DNA of 64,000 nt. It comes from Diphasiastrum complanatum. Its lineage: Eukaryota > Streptophyta > Lycopodiopsida > Lycopodiales > Lycopodiaceae. Where the stretch lies: positions 66,314,370-66,378,369 of the forward strand of contig CM055096.1 in assembly GCA_029204225.1 (NCBI GenBank), in the 5' to 3' direction. The translations under genes were made by a program, and so were the position numbers. Every line of letters begins with the position of its first letter. Within the stretch, counting starts at the first letter, position 1. Shown piece by piece: positions 1 to 11,889 of the stretch. The notes beneath the pieces are model-generated. The model made no database searches and had not been told where the DNA came from. It saw nothing but the letters and a program-made list of their open reading frames with translations.

Positions 1-345
1 AAATGGAGCACGGAAGTACGGCTGCTCAAGATCCTCTTTAACTTGTGAGCGTGGATCCGATATTGGAGCATGTGATATCGGACTGGAGCGCAGATGTACA
101 ATTACTCAAAATTTTCTTTAGCTCGTGCACTTGGATCCGATATCGGTATTGACAATATCGGACTGGAGCGCGGATGTACGACTGCTCGGGTTTCTCTTCA
201 GCTAGCGTGCTTGGATCCAATATTCGTACGGATATAAAAAAGAGAGAATATAAGAACTTTCAAAGGGAATATTCTAGATTTTCTACTTCGGCACGGCGGC
301 TACGCCGCCTCCTCTTTACTTAGATTTCGAAACGAGTGATCGTTC
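1..345 (-). repeat. Retroelement leader/LTR-like repeat, inverted copy of 13,505-13,862
   Basis: Read on the minus strand this stretch matches 13,505-13,862 on the plus strand over its whole length, including the shared words GAACGATCACT, TTTCGAAATCTAAG and GATATCGGA. It is made of three diverged sub-units built around 'ggatccgatatcgg' and 'gtacgactgctc'. In the second copy the sequence lies about 70 bp upstream of a Copia gag start, so by analogy this copy may be the leader of a minus-strand Copia whose gag lies left of the window. The window begins inside the repeat. Confidence 0.7.
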
Positions 346-2255
346 AAACAGACATATATTGAAGAAGCAAAGTGTTTCTGAATACAAAGCCTCGCTAGCT
401 TACGGCCCCTCGCCTGAGGAACATGTTAGCGAACTCGAACATCTGAAGACACGAAACACGAAGACTTTCGCGAATATGAAAGTCAATGAAGACGAAGACC
501 AACGGTTCATGAACACGAACAATCCATGAATGAGATTCCCTTGCAGTCCTATATGAGAGAAAGGCGAATGAGGTAAACGAAACCAATGGTGGAAACGAAA
601 CTCGTTTTGTCCTCACGCTCCAAGGAGTACCACCAGAGATCACGCAAGTACCAAAAGTATAGAGATCTGACTTAATGGCATGACGTCAGCAGATACTCCC
701 TAGGTCATGGCTAAACTGCCACTCTTGTAATTCTCTGGTTAGTTGTAGATGGTTAATCACTCTAATCTTAGATTTGCATAGAGAGACTGTACTTACTGAA
801 TAATACTTGACATATATCAATAGGATGCACAGTTTATAACCAAGCAAGAAAGAACAAGTGAAGTAGTTTGATGCTAGTAAGCAATCAAGACGAACATAGA
901 CAGAAGCTTCGCCTGCGTGCGAGAAGATAATTATGTCTAGGATCAAAATATCCAATTGTCCACTAGTGAAGCGAGACTACTACTCGTGAGAGAGCCGTGC
1001 TTCTCTCAAGCCAATGCACTACGTGGATTCGCATGCAATGCCCTGAAGAAATCAGAAAAAATCAATATATGATTATTTTTCTGGTTGTGTCTGATCTTGG
1101 ATGTCAAATGCTTATGCTGTTTATTTTAATATGTCTAAGTTTTCTTGTTCCCTTCGAATTCCGCACCTTGGTTGAAATGAAGGCGAATGTTATCTTAAAT
1201 TTATGAACGTAGATCAGTAATACCTGACTACCCTCTGGAGGATTGTAGGAGTGTTTCAGTTGGCAGTGCCCAACGAACGCATCTAAATTCCATCTGAATC
1301 TCGAAAGAGAGTCGCGAATGTTTTGGATAAAGTCCAAAGAATAGTTGTTCTTCACTTAGCTAGGGTTTTGAGCTAAACAATGGTGAATCTCTCCAGTTTT
1401 TGAACCTTGTTTGGATCTGTAACCATCAACAGAGAGGCGCCCAGTTAGTGCGACCTGGCTGTTAAGCAGCCGTAGTGGGCCGTGGATCTAGGAGAGAATA
1501 TGAAGACAGCCATAGCTGAAACTGTGGCTAGAATCCATAGCCAAGTAACGAGGTGAAGGAGGAAGGAGGTGCTCGGGGCAGCACCACGCGGCTAGTGAGA
1601 GCAGGAAGACATCGGCCGCAGGAGGCCAGCGAACGCAGGGAGGCGGTTTAGCGCGCAATTCCGATGAGGTTCGTTGGATTGACTAGAAAATCAGTCTATG
1701 GTAGAGATTGACCATGGAGAATCAACTATAGACCGTCGAATTGAAACTGATGGTGGAGATGGGCTTTGAAAGGGCCCTGAAGAACTGAAAGGCAAAGTAA
1801 ACCTTCCTTTCATTAAAAATTTTCAATTTGAAATAAGAGTTGGGTCCTGACTTTTGTGAAGAGTGAAGTCTTTTCAAGGTGAAAAGACAGTTCAAAAACT
1901 CAAAGTGCCCTTATTTTCAACTCCTTTAGCCTATTTTGGCCAAACGAAAGGCTATAGCCTCCAAACGAAGGGCACCCTGACTGTACATGCAAGTACGGTA
2001 CGCCAAAACTGAGTGATTGCCAAGGAGAAAGTGGTCAGAGCATGCCAAAAGTGATTTCACCATTCCACTGGGCACGTAGTTGGGAGTTGGTGACGGAAAG
2101 CATTTCGGAAAGCAACGCCAGTTTGGCTTTCAATTTGGTGAAAGAGCGGTGGGTGGCCTGGTAAGCCAAAAATTGCAGGTCATTATTATTGATTTCTAAC
2201 ATCACGGTTGGCTTCGGCATACACTTTATAGCCTACAGGTGGAGTTTCAAGCAGT
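346..2255. other. No gene recognised; probable decayed repeat upstream of Copia-A
   Basis: No domain-bearing frame is visible on either strand; the open frames are short and do not resemble known proteins. A Copia LTR and tRNA primer site would be expected just before the gag at 2,262, but I could not identify either, so Copia-A probably lost its 5' end or the leader is too diverged to read. Confidence 0.4.
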
Positions 2256-2261
2256 TTGGAG

Positions 2262-3144
2262 ATGGCAAACATCAATGAGACAATTTTGGGCAATGCAAGC
2301 AAACTTGATGGGGCTTCTAACTACAACATCTGGAAATTCAAAATGAAGGGCATTTTGATGGAGAAAGAGTTGTGGGAGATCGTGGCAGGTATTGAAGTCT
2401 GGCCAAATACCACTCCAGGTGACATGAGGTCCTTTGATAAAAAGGCATAGAGAGCATTGTCCTTGATCAATCTTTTAGTGAAAGACCATGTGATCGAGTA
2501 CTCATATAAGTGATACCACGATGGCTAGGAGAGCTTGAGAAGCTCTTAGAATGCAATTTCAAACTTGCAATCCAGCTCGGGCCATGTTCTTAAAGTCGAG
2601 ATTGAACGCAGTAAGGATGGAAGAAAGTGAATCAGTGGGATCTTTCTTCACCAGGATAAAGGAGCTGAGAGATCAACTTGTGGCGATTGGAGAACCAATC
2701 AGGGATGTTGAATTGGTACATACCACAATGAGCGTTGTCTCGGAAGGGCTACAGATGTTTGTGAGTGGCATTGTTTTGAGGGAGAGGTTGCCTACTTTTG
2801 AAGACTTCCATAGAATCATGTTGCAAGAAGAGCAGCATCGCGAAGTGGTGAAGTCAAGGCAAACCCCACAGGAGGATCAAGCCTTGCTTGCTAAAGGCAA
2901 GCAGAAAGGATGGAAAAGGATTTCTAAGAAATTCAAGGATGATGATGACAAGGGAGAGTCATCATCAAAAGGAAAAAAGAAGAAGAAAGGAAAATGTTAC
3001 TATTGCCACAAACCGGGTCATTGGGCACACGAGTGTTACAAGAAGAAAGCGGACATAAAGGCAGGAAAAGTGGCTCAACAAGGAAACATTGCCGAAAATG
3101 ATGGAGAAGATGACGAGACAAGTGTCTTCTCATTGGCATTGGCA
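2262..3144 (+). pseudogene. Copia-A gag (UBN2 domain plus CCHC zinc knuckle), broken
   Basis: The ATG at 2,262 opens a typical plant Copia gag N-terminus (SKLDGASNYNIWKFKMKGIL). The frame hits TAG at about 2,448 and is disturbed until about 2,551, where the middle and C-terminal gag resume to the zinc knuckle CYYCHKPGHWAHEC (about 2,996-3,039). A Lys-rich stretch before the knuckle fits RNA binding. Gag would form the virus-like particle and bind the element's RNA. The stop and shift near 2,450-2,550 prevent a full product. Confidence 0.85.
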
Positions 3145-4610
3145 TCCCAAGTTGATGATGGTGCCAGATGGTTCATAGATTCAGGCGCCACAAGGCATAT
3201 GACCGAGAAACGTGATTGGTTTGAAAAACTCTCACCAATCCATGATGGGGATAAGGTCACTCAAGCCAATGGAGAGGAATGCTAGATACAGGGTGTGGGC
3301 AATGTACCTGTGTAGTTTCGTAATGGTAAAATCAAGAACATCCCTAATGTGCTTTATGTTCCTAGACTCAAAAAGAGTTTGCTTTCTGTTGGTGTAATGG
3401 CAAATCAACATCTTAAGGTTGAATTTGTCAAGGATGGATGCCTTATGAGGGATATGAACCACAACCATAAAGTGACGACGAAGGGTTATAGAGATAGTAA
3501 TTGTGGCCTTTATAAATTGGATGCTGCAAAACCAGGAGAATATGGTTTGGCTATCTCAACAACATCTCAATCTGAATTGTGGCACAGAAGACCTGTGCAT
3601 TTGAACTATGGGAGCTTGAGATTGATGGCAAAACTGAACATGGTAATAGGGTTACTGGCATTGCAGGATGATCATCATGCAATATGTGAAGGATGCGTCA
3701 TGGGAAAGCATCACAGGGAGACATTCAAGAAAGGTGGAGCTGCAAGAGCTAAGAAATCGTTGGAACTCATTCACAGCGACCTATGCGGCCCAATGAAGAC
3801 CATGTCATTGGGGAAAGCATATTATTTTATGACTTTCATAGATGAATATTCTAGGAGGATATGGATTTATTTCTTGAAGAAAAAATCTGATGCTTTTCCT
3901 CGCTTCAAGGAGTTCAAGACTTTGGTAGAGAACCAACTGGATGCACGCATCAAAGTGCTAAGATCTAATAGAGGGGGCAAATACAAATCTGATGATTTTG
4001 AGGACTTTTGCAAAGAACACGGCATCAAAAGACAATTCACACAGTCACACACGCCGCATAGTAATGGTGTAGCTGAAAGGAAAAACATGACTATTATGAG
4101 AGTGCACGCTCCATGATGAAGCAAATGGGCTTGAACGATTCACTTTGGTCGAAAGCGTGCAGTGCGGCAACGTTCTTGCAAAATAGGAGCCCTATACTTG
4201 CGGTTCCAAATGTGACTCCCGAAGAAGCATTTACTAGAATAAATCCAAAAATTGACAAGTTTCGTGTCATTGGATGTAAGGCCTATGTACATGTGCCAAA
4301 GGAGGAGCAAAGAAACTTGATGCCAAAGCAATCAAGTGTATCTTCGTCGGTTATGATGAGAGGACGAAAGCTTACAGGTTTTTTGATCCTGTAATAAATA
4401 ATATTCACATTAGCAAAGATGTGATCTTTGATGAAATGCATAGGTATGAAGATGAAGACCATGCAAGTGGTGAAAGCATCAAAAGACTTCCCACGATTTT
4501 GGAGGAAGATGATGAAGAAGATGCTCCACAACATGATGCACGTGAAGACGAGAGTTGAGAGGGCGAGTATGAAAGGACACCACCTATTCAAGAGCCTAGG
4601 GGGAGGTACT
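3145..4610 (+). pseudogene. Copia-A protease, GAG-pre-integrase and integrase, broken
   Basis: The protease motif WFIDSGATRHM lies near 3,170-3,200. A TAG at about 3,283 and a shift follow. The frame from 3,349 carries the zinc-binding GAG-pre-integrase (LWHRRPVHLNYGSL, CEGCVMGKHHR) and the integrase core: first Asp in HSDLCGPM, second position RSNRGGKY where Copia elements carry Asp (D to N), and the Glu in GVAERKN. The frame breaks at about 4,114 and resumes shifted. The substituted Asp belongs to the catalytic DDE triad, so this integrase could not work even without the frameshifts. Confidence 0.85.
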
Positions 4611-6094
4611 TGCCAATAGGAGCAATAAAGGAGAAACCGGTTGGAAGTAAGAGACATTACTTAGACACTCCTTGGGATACATACTCTCCACGTAGTGTAT
4701 CACCTGAATCTAAGATACCAAAATGGTATGAAAAGATCATGAAGGACGCAAAGCTAAATCAACCAGGATCTAGCACACAGAGTGAAGTGAGAAGATCAAC
4801 GCGGGAAAGGAAGTCTCCCGATCGTTATCATGTGAACTATGCCCTAATGACTGACATTTGGAAGTGTCGAGAGCCATCAACCATTGATGAGGAAAAAGAT
4901 CACAAAGAGTGGCAAAGGGCAATGTAAGAGGAGATAGAATCCATCCACAGGCCCTGATACATGGGAGTTGGTTGATCTACCACTTGGAAAGAAACCCATT
5001 GACAACAAATGGGTGTTTAGAACAAAGTTTCATGCGGATGGCACGATAGCAAATTATAAGGCATGCCTAGTAGTGAAGGGTTATGAGCAAAGCAAAGGAA
5101 TTGACTATGAAGAGACATTTGCTCCAGTGGCTAAGTGGACTACGCTACGTCTTATCATTGCCTTAGCATCTCATTTTGGGTGGAAGATCCATCAAATGGA
5201 TGTGAAGTCCGCATTTTTGAATGGTGATTTAGAGGAAGAAGTTTACATGGTCCAATCGTAGGGCTTCATGGCAAAAGGGCAAGAACAAAAGGTATGTAAA
5301 CTACACAAAGTACTTTATGGCCTTAAGCAAGCGCCACGCACATGGTACGGACGCATTGACAGTTACTTTCTTTCTCATGGGTTTGTAAGAACAAATTCAG
5401 ATCCAAACCTTTATGTTCTTATAAATGATGACAGCATTGCTTTGATTGTACTTTACGTTGATGATATCATTATCACGGGCAATGATGAGAACCTCACTCG
5501 TTCTATAAAAGCCAACTTATGTAAGCAGTTTGAGATGACAGATTTAGATCTTATGCACTATTGCTTGGGTGTCGAAGTATGGCAAACTGGCAGTGATATC
5601 AGGTTATGTCAAAACAAGTATGTGGGCGAGATATTGGAGAGATTTCACATGACAGAGTGCAAAGATGATAGAAAGTCAACAACATGTTATGCCTTCAATT
5701 TTGGTAGCGATTGTTTTTCATGGTCTAGCAAGAAGCAAGATACTATTTCTCTTTCTTCTATAGAAGCCGAATATAAAGCGATGAGGTCTGCTACCTAGGA
5801 AGTTGTTTGGCTACGTAAGTTGTTATGTGAGATTGGCATGAAGCAGTAAATCCTACTGTTATTTTTTGTGACAGTCAAAGTGGAATACAATTGGCTAAAA
5901 ATCATATCTTTCATGCAAGGACAAAACATATTCAGGTGAAATATCACTTTGTGCATGAGAAGTTACAATTTGAAGATATAAGTATTGTACATTGCTCTAC
6001 ATTATTACAAGTTGCTGATATATTTACGAAAGCTTTAAGTAAAGAAAAGTTTGAGACTTTTAGAGCCAAATTTGACTTAGATCTGGTTATGTAA
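4610..6094 (+). pseudogene. Copia-A reverse transcriptase and RNase H, broken and internally deleted
   Basis: RT motifs are clear: NKWVFRTKFHADG, HQMDVKSAFLNGD and LYVDDIIITGND with the catalytic YVDD near 5,455. Stops at 4,925 and 5,259 split the frame. After 'RFHMTECK' near 5,660 the protein jumps directly to the RNase H stretch DRKSTTCYAFNFGS, omitting the linker and the first part of RNase H (roughly 90 residues by family comparison). The C-terminus (ARTKHIQVKYHFV ... ADIFTKALS) is present and ends at 6,092. Confidence 0.85.
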
Positions 6095-6186
6095 AAAGCC
6101 TTTACTTGTAATACTATCATGGAGGTATGTTCCATGAATAGAGTAAACTTTAAAATAAAGAGAGATGTTGATCATTGAGGGAGAGA

Positions 6187-6703
6187 GTTAAAATAGCAAT
6201 GATCGACTTATACAGTGCTTTCTTATTTCGACGGCACCACGTGTGCTTAGTTCTAGAGTTATCGGGCCATCTTTCTTTTACGAGCCCTTTGAGTGCTTTT
6301 AAAGCAACTTATTTTTGTACTTACTTATCAGTTGAAATATACAGTTTGTGGAGAGCAATTCTGTTGTCTTGTCTTATTGCACTTGACGTTGTGTTGTGGT
6401 GATTGATCCAGTCGGATTTTTTCTTAACTGAACCTTTGCTGAGCCAACATTCGTCTAGAGAACCTTCGCCAGTCCTATTTTTAGGTTCTGATTTTCTAGA
6501 TCAAGTCTCTGTCAAATTTGAGTCAAATCTGATATATTCTGATTTGAATTCTGAGAAATTTTTTATTTTTGGAAGTATCGATTGATAGAATTTTGAAATC
6601 TTTTTTACGATATAGAATCAGATTCTTGAAAAATAAAATAGATCTAGCAGATCTTATCTGAGATAGTTTTTGATTGAAATATCCTTGATTTGAATTTGCG
6701 ACA
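6187..6703 (+). other. Leader or LTR remnant before Gypsy-A gag
   Basis: No coding sequence is recognised. The segment contains the phrase gaaccttcgcc (about 6,460), a word that recurs on the minus strand in the non-coding block 11,290-11,700 next to the Gypsy integrase fragment. The two may belong to the same Gypsy family's untranslated or LTR sequence. No clear primer binding site was found. Confidence 0.35.
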
Positions 6704-8230
6704 ATGGCTGCCCCTGGAGGAGCTCCTCAAGAAGTCAATCCTAGTATTGTTACAAGAGCACCCCGTTTGGATCTACCCAAATACAATGGGTTAATAGATC
6801 CAGTTAGATTTCTTCAGATTATGCTGAATCTTGTGAAGTCTACGACGAGCTTTTTTCCCAAGATAAACTTAACAGGCACAGCACAAGATTGGTACTATAA
6901 TCAAGATGAAACTGAGCGTACAGATTGGGAGGTTGTTAAAAGAGCCCTTATCACAAAATTCAAACCGCGGAAGTTTATGGAAGACCCTTTCCTACTTTCA
7001 AGTGAAAAAAAAATGGGAAAGCGAGAAATGGTTCGAGATTACATTGAACGGGTGAAACACCTCACATCTGAGTGTGAACCTGAGCTGATTAACGAAAATG
7101 CCATGATTATGTGGTTTTTGTCAGGTCTACGTAAACGGATCAGACGTGAGCTAAAACGCCATAATGAGTATGCACTCTTGCAAAATGCTATGGACGATGC
7201 AATTCGGGAGGAGGATGAAGATTCAGATGATGAGCCGAATATCAGCATGTTGCCTTATACAATAGGGCAGACTACTATGACATCCACCACTATTGCATCA
7301 ACAAATGCCAACGCTACTACAGAAATGATGCTCAATGAGTTCGAGAAACTTGTGAAAAACCAACAAAAACAGATGGAAAAGTTGCAGTTGCAATTTGATG
7401 AGAAGATCAAAGCATTGGAAGATTTCCACAAAAAAGCGAACAAGGAACCTGAAAAGTTTGCAAAGACTTTTCTTACCAGGGAAAATGTCTGGTGTTCTAT
7501 TTGCACAGGAAATCACAAAGTGAATGAGTGTCCTCAATTGAAAAAATGAATGGAAATCAATGTATGCCATTTGTGTAATTCGTCTGATCATGAGACAAAC
7601 CCTTGGATAATTCAGCAACGGTATGCCCAAATGGGATATCGAGAACCACAGTATGGAGGAAATCCAGCAGCTAGACCTCGACAATCTGCTCTTGGATACT
7701 CGGAACGTTTAGCCTTACCTACTCCACCAAAGCACCCCGCCGCTCCTGCCAATTTGATGGAACCAGGACCGCACAAAAGTGCTGAGCAATGGAACTATGG
7801 TACTGATCAAGAAGGTAGATCTTCAGAACAGTATGCTATTTATGCTGCCACGCAACAACAAGCCTCTAGAAATTGGACCAGAGCACCGCTTGGATGCTTT
7901 GTATGTGGAGAAAATCACAGAGTTGTAGAATGTCCAAATAAAGAGAAATTTGTACCATTCTGTTGTGACTATGGTTATGGGCATTGCTATAAAAACTGTC
8001 CAGCAAGACTGAAGCTACCACCAGCTACAACTCTTGTAAATTTGATAACAATCAAGCGAAGACTAGTAGCTCAGAATAAATCAAGTGCACCCTTGATGGT
8101 GGTCACCAGATCACAGAAGCAGAAAGAACCAATAGTGGATCTAGTACCTGCTGATTCTATACCATTGAACGATATACCAGCAGCATCGAGAGTCTATCCA
8201 AATCTTCATGCAAAAAAAAGAAGATATTAG
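6704..8230 (+). pseudogene. Gypsy-A gag with zinc knuckles
   Basis: The ATG at 6,704 begins a gag of the Retrotrans_gag type: the motif GTAQDWYYNQDE and the following W, F and L positions match the conserved capsid core. A coiled coil lies near residues 200-245. Cys-rich knuckles follow (CSICTGNHKVNECP near 7,495 and CFVCGENHRVVECP near 7,890, then a third Cys cluster). A TGA at 7,547 interrupts the frame, which continues unchanged at 7,550 to a stop at 8,228. Only this single stop separates capsid from the distal zinc-knuckle part. Confidence 0.8.
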
Positions 8231-8241
8231 GATATGAGACA

Positions 8242-9000
8242 GTGGATCAAACATCTGCAAGAAGAAGAGAGCTTGAAGCTGCTAAAGCAACAGCTGAAGT
8301 TCGTTCTTCACCATTGCAACCTCCGCAAAATTCACGTACATATATGAATTATCAGTTGCATCATCATGAAGAACCCTTCAAGATGATTGAACCAGAAGCA
8401 CCACAAATAGAACTGTTCATGAATATTTTGTCTAGTAAGATCAATGTTTCATTGGGAAAGTTCCAAAAGTTGGTGCCAAAACCAAAAGAAGTCTTAGCGC
8501 AAAAGTTAGCTCAAGTAGAACCAGAAGTCCATCGTCACTTTTTTGTGCTGGATTTGAAGAATCTAATGAAGTACTCCATGCTGGAGCCGCTTGGGAAAGT
8601 GAACAAAAGAATATCACTCTGTTGATACATTATAGACAATTTTCTAAGGAGGCAGCTGTGATAGATGGCGGTTCAGGAGTTAACCTGATTTCTACAAAAC
8701 TATGTGCAAAATGGGGTCTTACAAAGATCAAGCCTACGACTTTTGCCATTAAGCTAGCTGATCAAACAACAGTTCGTCCACGTGGAATGGTTGAAGATAT
8801 ACCTGTCAGAATTGCGGGAGTACAGTTCGTTATTACTTTCGTAGTAATGGACTTACCAGAAGCGCCAAATGTCTACTGAGTTCTATTGGGACATCCATGG
8901 TTATGAGTTGCGCAAGTAATTCATAACTGGGGTACCGGAAAAATCACTTTTGAAAATCGTGAACGTGCAGTTAAAGTTGATCCTTTGCATTAAAAGCAAA
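8242..9000 (+). pseudogene. Gypsy-A retropepsin region
   Basis: The frame at 8,622-8,876 carries the aspartic protease core AAVIDGGSGVNLIS, the flap-like middle and, across a TGA at 8,877, the C-terminal VLLGHPWL motif. The DGGS active-site variant is known in some plant Ty3/Gypsy lineages. The preceding frame, 8,242-8,622, is the gag-protease linker with no recognisable domain. At least one frame change and one stop make this inactive. Confidence 0.75.
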
Positions 9001-9236
9001 AAGGTTTCATATTACGCATTGAAAATCGATTGCTAGCACATTTGTCACAAACTCAATCAATAGTGGCTCAGAAAGAAGATGAGGATTTGTCAACAACGGA
9101 TCATACTTGTGACCGACAAGAGAAAAATTTGGGAATTCATCACGATTCTCAAATGGATACTGTCAACTGGAATTAAGCTCTTGCAACTATTGATTGTATA
9201 GCAGGATATATGTGTCAACAAGATAATTAATCATAT

Positions 9237-10157
9237 TTGAGCGAGATTTGCTTATTAGATCGAACGTTGGATACACCAATCACGTTTCCATTGAATGTGC
9301 TAAATGTAGCCTCAGATCTGATAAAGAAAGAACTTCAGAGATTGCTTGACGCCGATTTCATTTATCAGATCGAGCATACCGAATGGATCTCACCGATTGT
9401 CATTGTTCCTAAGAAGAATGGAAAATTGAGAATCTGTGTGAATCTCAAAGCGTTGATCAAAGTGACGCGGAAGGATCACTTTCTGTTACCTTTTACCAAA
9501 AGCATTTTGGATCGCCTTGCTGGAGTGGAAGCTTATAGTTTCTTGGATGGATTTAGTGGTTACAACCAAGTTAAGATAACACCTGCCGATTGTCACAAAA
9601 CAGCTTTTGCAACAGAATGGGACACCTATGCTTACAAAATAATGTCATTTGGACTCTATAATGCACCAAGTTCGTTCGAACGAGTAATGCAATTTGCTTT
9701 TAAAGATTATCTGCAAAAATTCCTTAAATTTTACTTGGATGACCTAGGAGTCCATAGTACAAATCAGACCACCTGGATCGATTGGAGAAAGAATTTGAAA
9801 GATGCCGCGAATATCAAATTTCTCTAAATCCAAAAAAATGCCAGATATGGGTTTCCCACGGAGTTGTGCTTGGACATGTGATATGAAGACATGGTATTGC
9901 CACCGATTATTCTAAGATCAAGGTTATTGTGGAATTGCCACCGCCAACAACAATTCGAGTTATGTGTTTATGGGTCATGCGAACTACTATCGAATTTTTA
10001 TTATCTTCTTTGCGGATTTAGCATGACCTATATACAAACTGACTATTGTTCCTATTTGGACAGTAGAGGCATTAGAAGCCTTTGAAAAATAAAAATAAAA
10101 ACATTAACTTCAGCACCAATACTGTGTTCTCCAGATTGGACGATTGAATTTCATGTT
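9237..10157 (+). pseudogene. Gypsy-A reverse transcriptase, truncated in RNase H
   Basis: Ty3-type RT motifs appear in order: SPIVIVPKKNGKLRICVN, LDGFSGYNQV, TAFATEWDTYAYKIMSFGL, and the catalytic box FYLDDLGVHS (YLDD near 9,735). The frame ends at 9,824. The connection domain and start of RNase H are readable in other frames up to about 10,157, where homology ends at a junction with opposite-strand sequence. Confidence 0.85.
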
Positions 10158-11280
10158 CTAAAGTAGCTTCGGTGTGCAGGGGTGAGGCGGCCTGGGCGCT
10201 GTGATGGGAATGATAGCCCCAATGGTCACAAACTGTCCCTGTGTGGAAACAGAGGCGCGAGAAGCATCAGAGACAGGGGGAATAGAAATTTCAGTGCAAA
10301 AAATAGCAGGGGGTGGAAGCGCAGCTGATGATGTATGCCTAGTGCGACATTGTGACGTGGAAGGCAAGTCAAGAATGACGATCTCGCTGCATGGATGACG
10401 TCGACTATGTGAACTTGAGGCCTGGTGAGACGACTCGGCCGGTGCTTCTTCATAGACCGAAAGCACAGAATCTAGGTGAAAGCCATGGATTTTGTTTTCT
10501 AGGTGAGAGGTGGCTAGAAGAGACAACAAAGAGCCAGCAACAAACTGCTGCTTAGTATTGCCCTTAATAGCTCATATGAGCTCATTAGAAACAATCTTGA
10601 ACCAATTATATGGTCCAAGAGGAGCTTTGACCAACTTGGTATAGGACTCACCTATTCTATGGAGGATCTGAGAACTAGTGATGTGGTCTTTCCTGAGGTT
10701 GCCAACCATCAGGAAGTTGTTCAGTAGCTGGGCAGCAGCGTGTATGGAAGGCTCAGTGATGGCATCAAGGAGGTATCCGTCGTTGGTCCAGTGCAAATCA
10801 TTGGTGAGGTTGATGTAAGGCTTTATGGCCTGTTTGGCTTGCTTATGATTGGGTGAGGCGTGTACCTGACGCTATACCTATGGCTGCAAGGGCGACCTCA
10901 GTGACGCGCACCTTGTGTGTTGCTCCCTGAAAGGTGATATAAATCTCTTCCTTCCACGTACTGAAGGCAAGAGTGATGAAATCCATGTTGATTCTCCCAG
11001 AAAAGGCTCTCTCCTGAATACCCATTGTAGTGAGCAGAGGCTCCGCAAGGGTCATCCATTAAGTGACCATGCTTGTGCTAGGAAGGATCATGATGTTCGT
11101 TGCAGATGAGACATAATGATGGATAGTATAATGAGAATACTGGTAAGTATCTGTAGAAGACATGATGATAGCACAAGTGAGGAATGAATCAAATTCAGCC
11201 AACTTATAGGTGAATTTGGTGGGTCCATTACACTGAATACTAGTTTGGCTGATCAATTCGGAACCAAAATTTGCGGACAT
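10158..11280 (-). pseudogene. ORF-X copy 1: unknown protein, about 370 residues, broken
   Basis: On the minus strand four collinear open segments (11,280-11,060, 11,055-10,843, 10,796-10,572 and 10,529-10,158) read as one protein interrupted by two stops and one frameshift near 10,860. I do not recognise the family. The middle is helical (ALAAIGIASG, INLTNDLHWTNDGYLLDA), followed by a conserved block with FLMV..LRKDHI, GPYNWFKIVSNEL and VAGSLLSLL. The last 100 residues are rich in Ser, Pro and Thr. A second relative lies at 19,870-20,500. It sits about 600 bp downstream of a Gypsy integrase on the same strand, so it could be an extra ORF of that element or an unrelated mobile gene. Confidence 0.55.
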
Positions 11281-11289
11281 GTACAGTGT

Positions 11290-11889
11290 TGTGAAAATAG
11301 GCTATAAAAATCTCGACGAAGGTTTCTGGGGATCTGAACCTATCAAGCGAACGTTTTCCAGGGCTGGCAAAGGATGAACCTTCGTCCAAGAGGGTCCTTC
11401 GCCCAGGTACTGTCATAAATATATTTTTTTCAAGATCTGAGGCTATGGCAAACCTACTTTTGACATTTTAAGATCATCTAGCAGGTCGGCGAAGGTTCAT
11501 AATGAGGGTAAGGTGCTCGGCGAAGGTTCTCAAAATGACATATTATTGATCCTTCGTCTGACTCAAGAACTAGATTTTTCCTGGACAAGAAACTTCGTCC
11601 AACTCAAATTAGATAAATCTGAAGTGGATGTACAATCTGAGAGCTCAACGAAGGTTTATGATATTGTATAGGCCAAATTTGACCAAAACAGTAATTTTCT
11701 AAGTCATTTTTCATCAAAAATATTGTCCTTCCTTTTTCCCATGCTGATGACTTTTCTGACTTTTGCTCATCAGTCTTTGCTTAATTTTATTTTTTTTAAC
11801 TGTCTTTTTCACACAAAACGGAACATATGAAATATTAAAAAAACAAATAAAATTAAAAATCCTTGAGATCAAGTCTGTTGATCTAGCGG
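11290..11889 (-). other. Non-coding block with recurring cgaagg words, possible Gypsy 3' sequence
   Basis: No protein is recognised. The word gaaccttcg or its near variants occurs at least seven times (for example near 11,320, 11,380, 11,400, 11,490, 11,525, 11,552 and 11,650) in both orientations. It lies between the integrase C-terminus and ORF-X on the minus strand, where an LTR or untranslated region would be expected. LTR ends could not be fixed. Confidence 0.35.

Larger units (their letters stand above)
2262..6186 (+). mobile_element. Copia-A: decayed Ty1/Copia retrotransposon, internal region
   Basis: Domains follow Copia order on the plus strand: UBN2-type gag, zinc knuckle, aspartic protease, GAG-pre-integrase, integrase, reverse transcriptase with YVDD, and RNase H. 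The coding region is broken by several stops and frameshifts and lacks part of the RT-RNase H connection. A purine-rich run, gagggagagag at 6,176-6,186, could be the polypurine tract, but no LTR pair was identified. It is an old inactive copy. Confidence 0.85.
6704..10157 (+). mobile_element. Gypsy-A: decayed Ty3/Gypsy retrotransposon, 5' two-thirds
   Basis: Gag, two zinc-knuckle regions, retropepsin, Gypsy reverse transcriptase and the first residues of RNase H occur in order on the plus strand. The element stops abruptly at about 10,157, a few residues into RNase H (PILCSPDWTIEFHV), where minus-strand sequence begins. The rest of RNase H and the integrase are absent from this strand. Confidence 0.85.
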
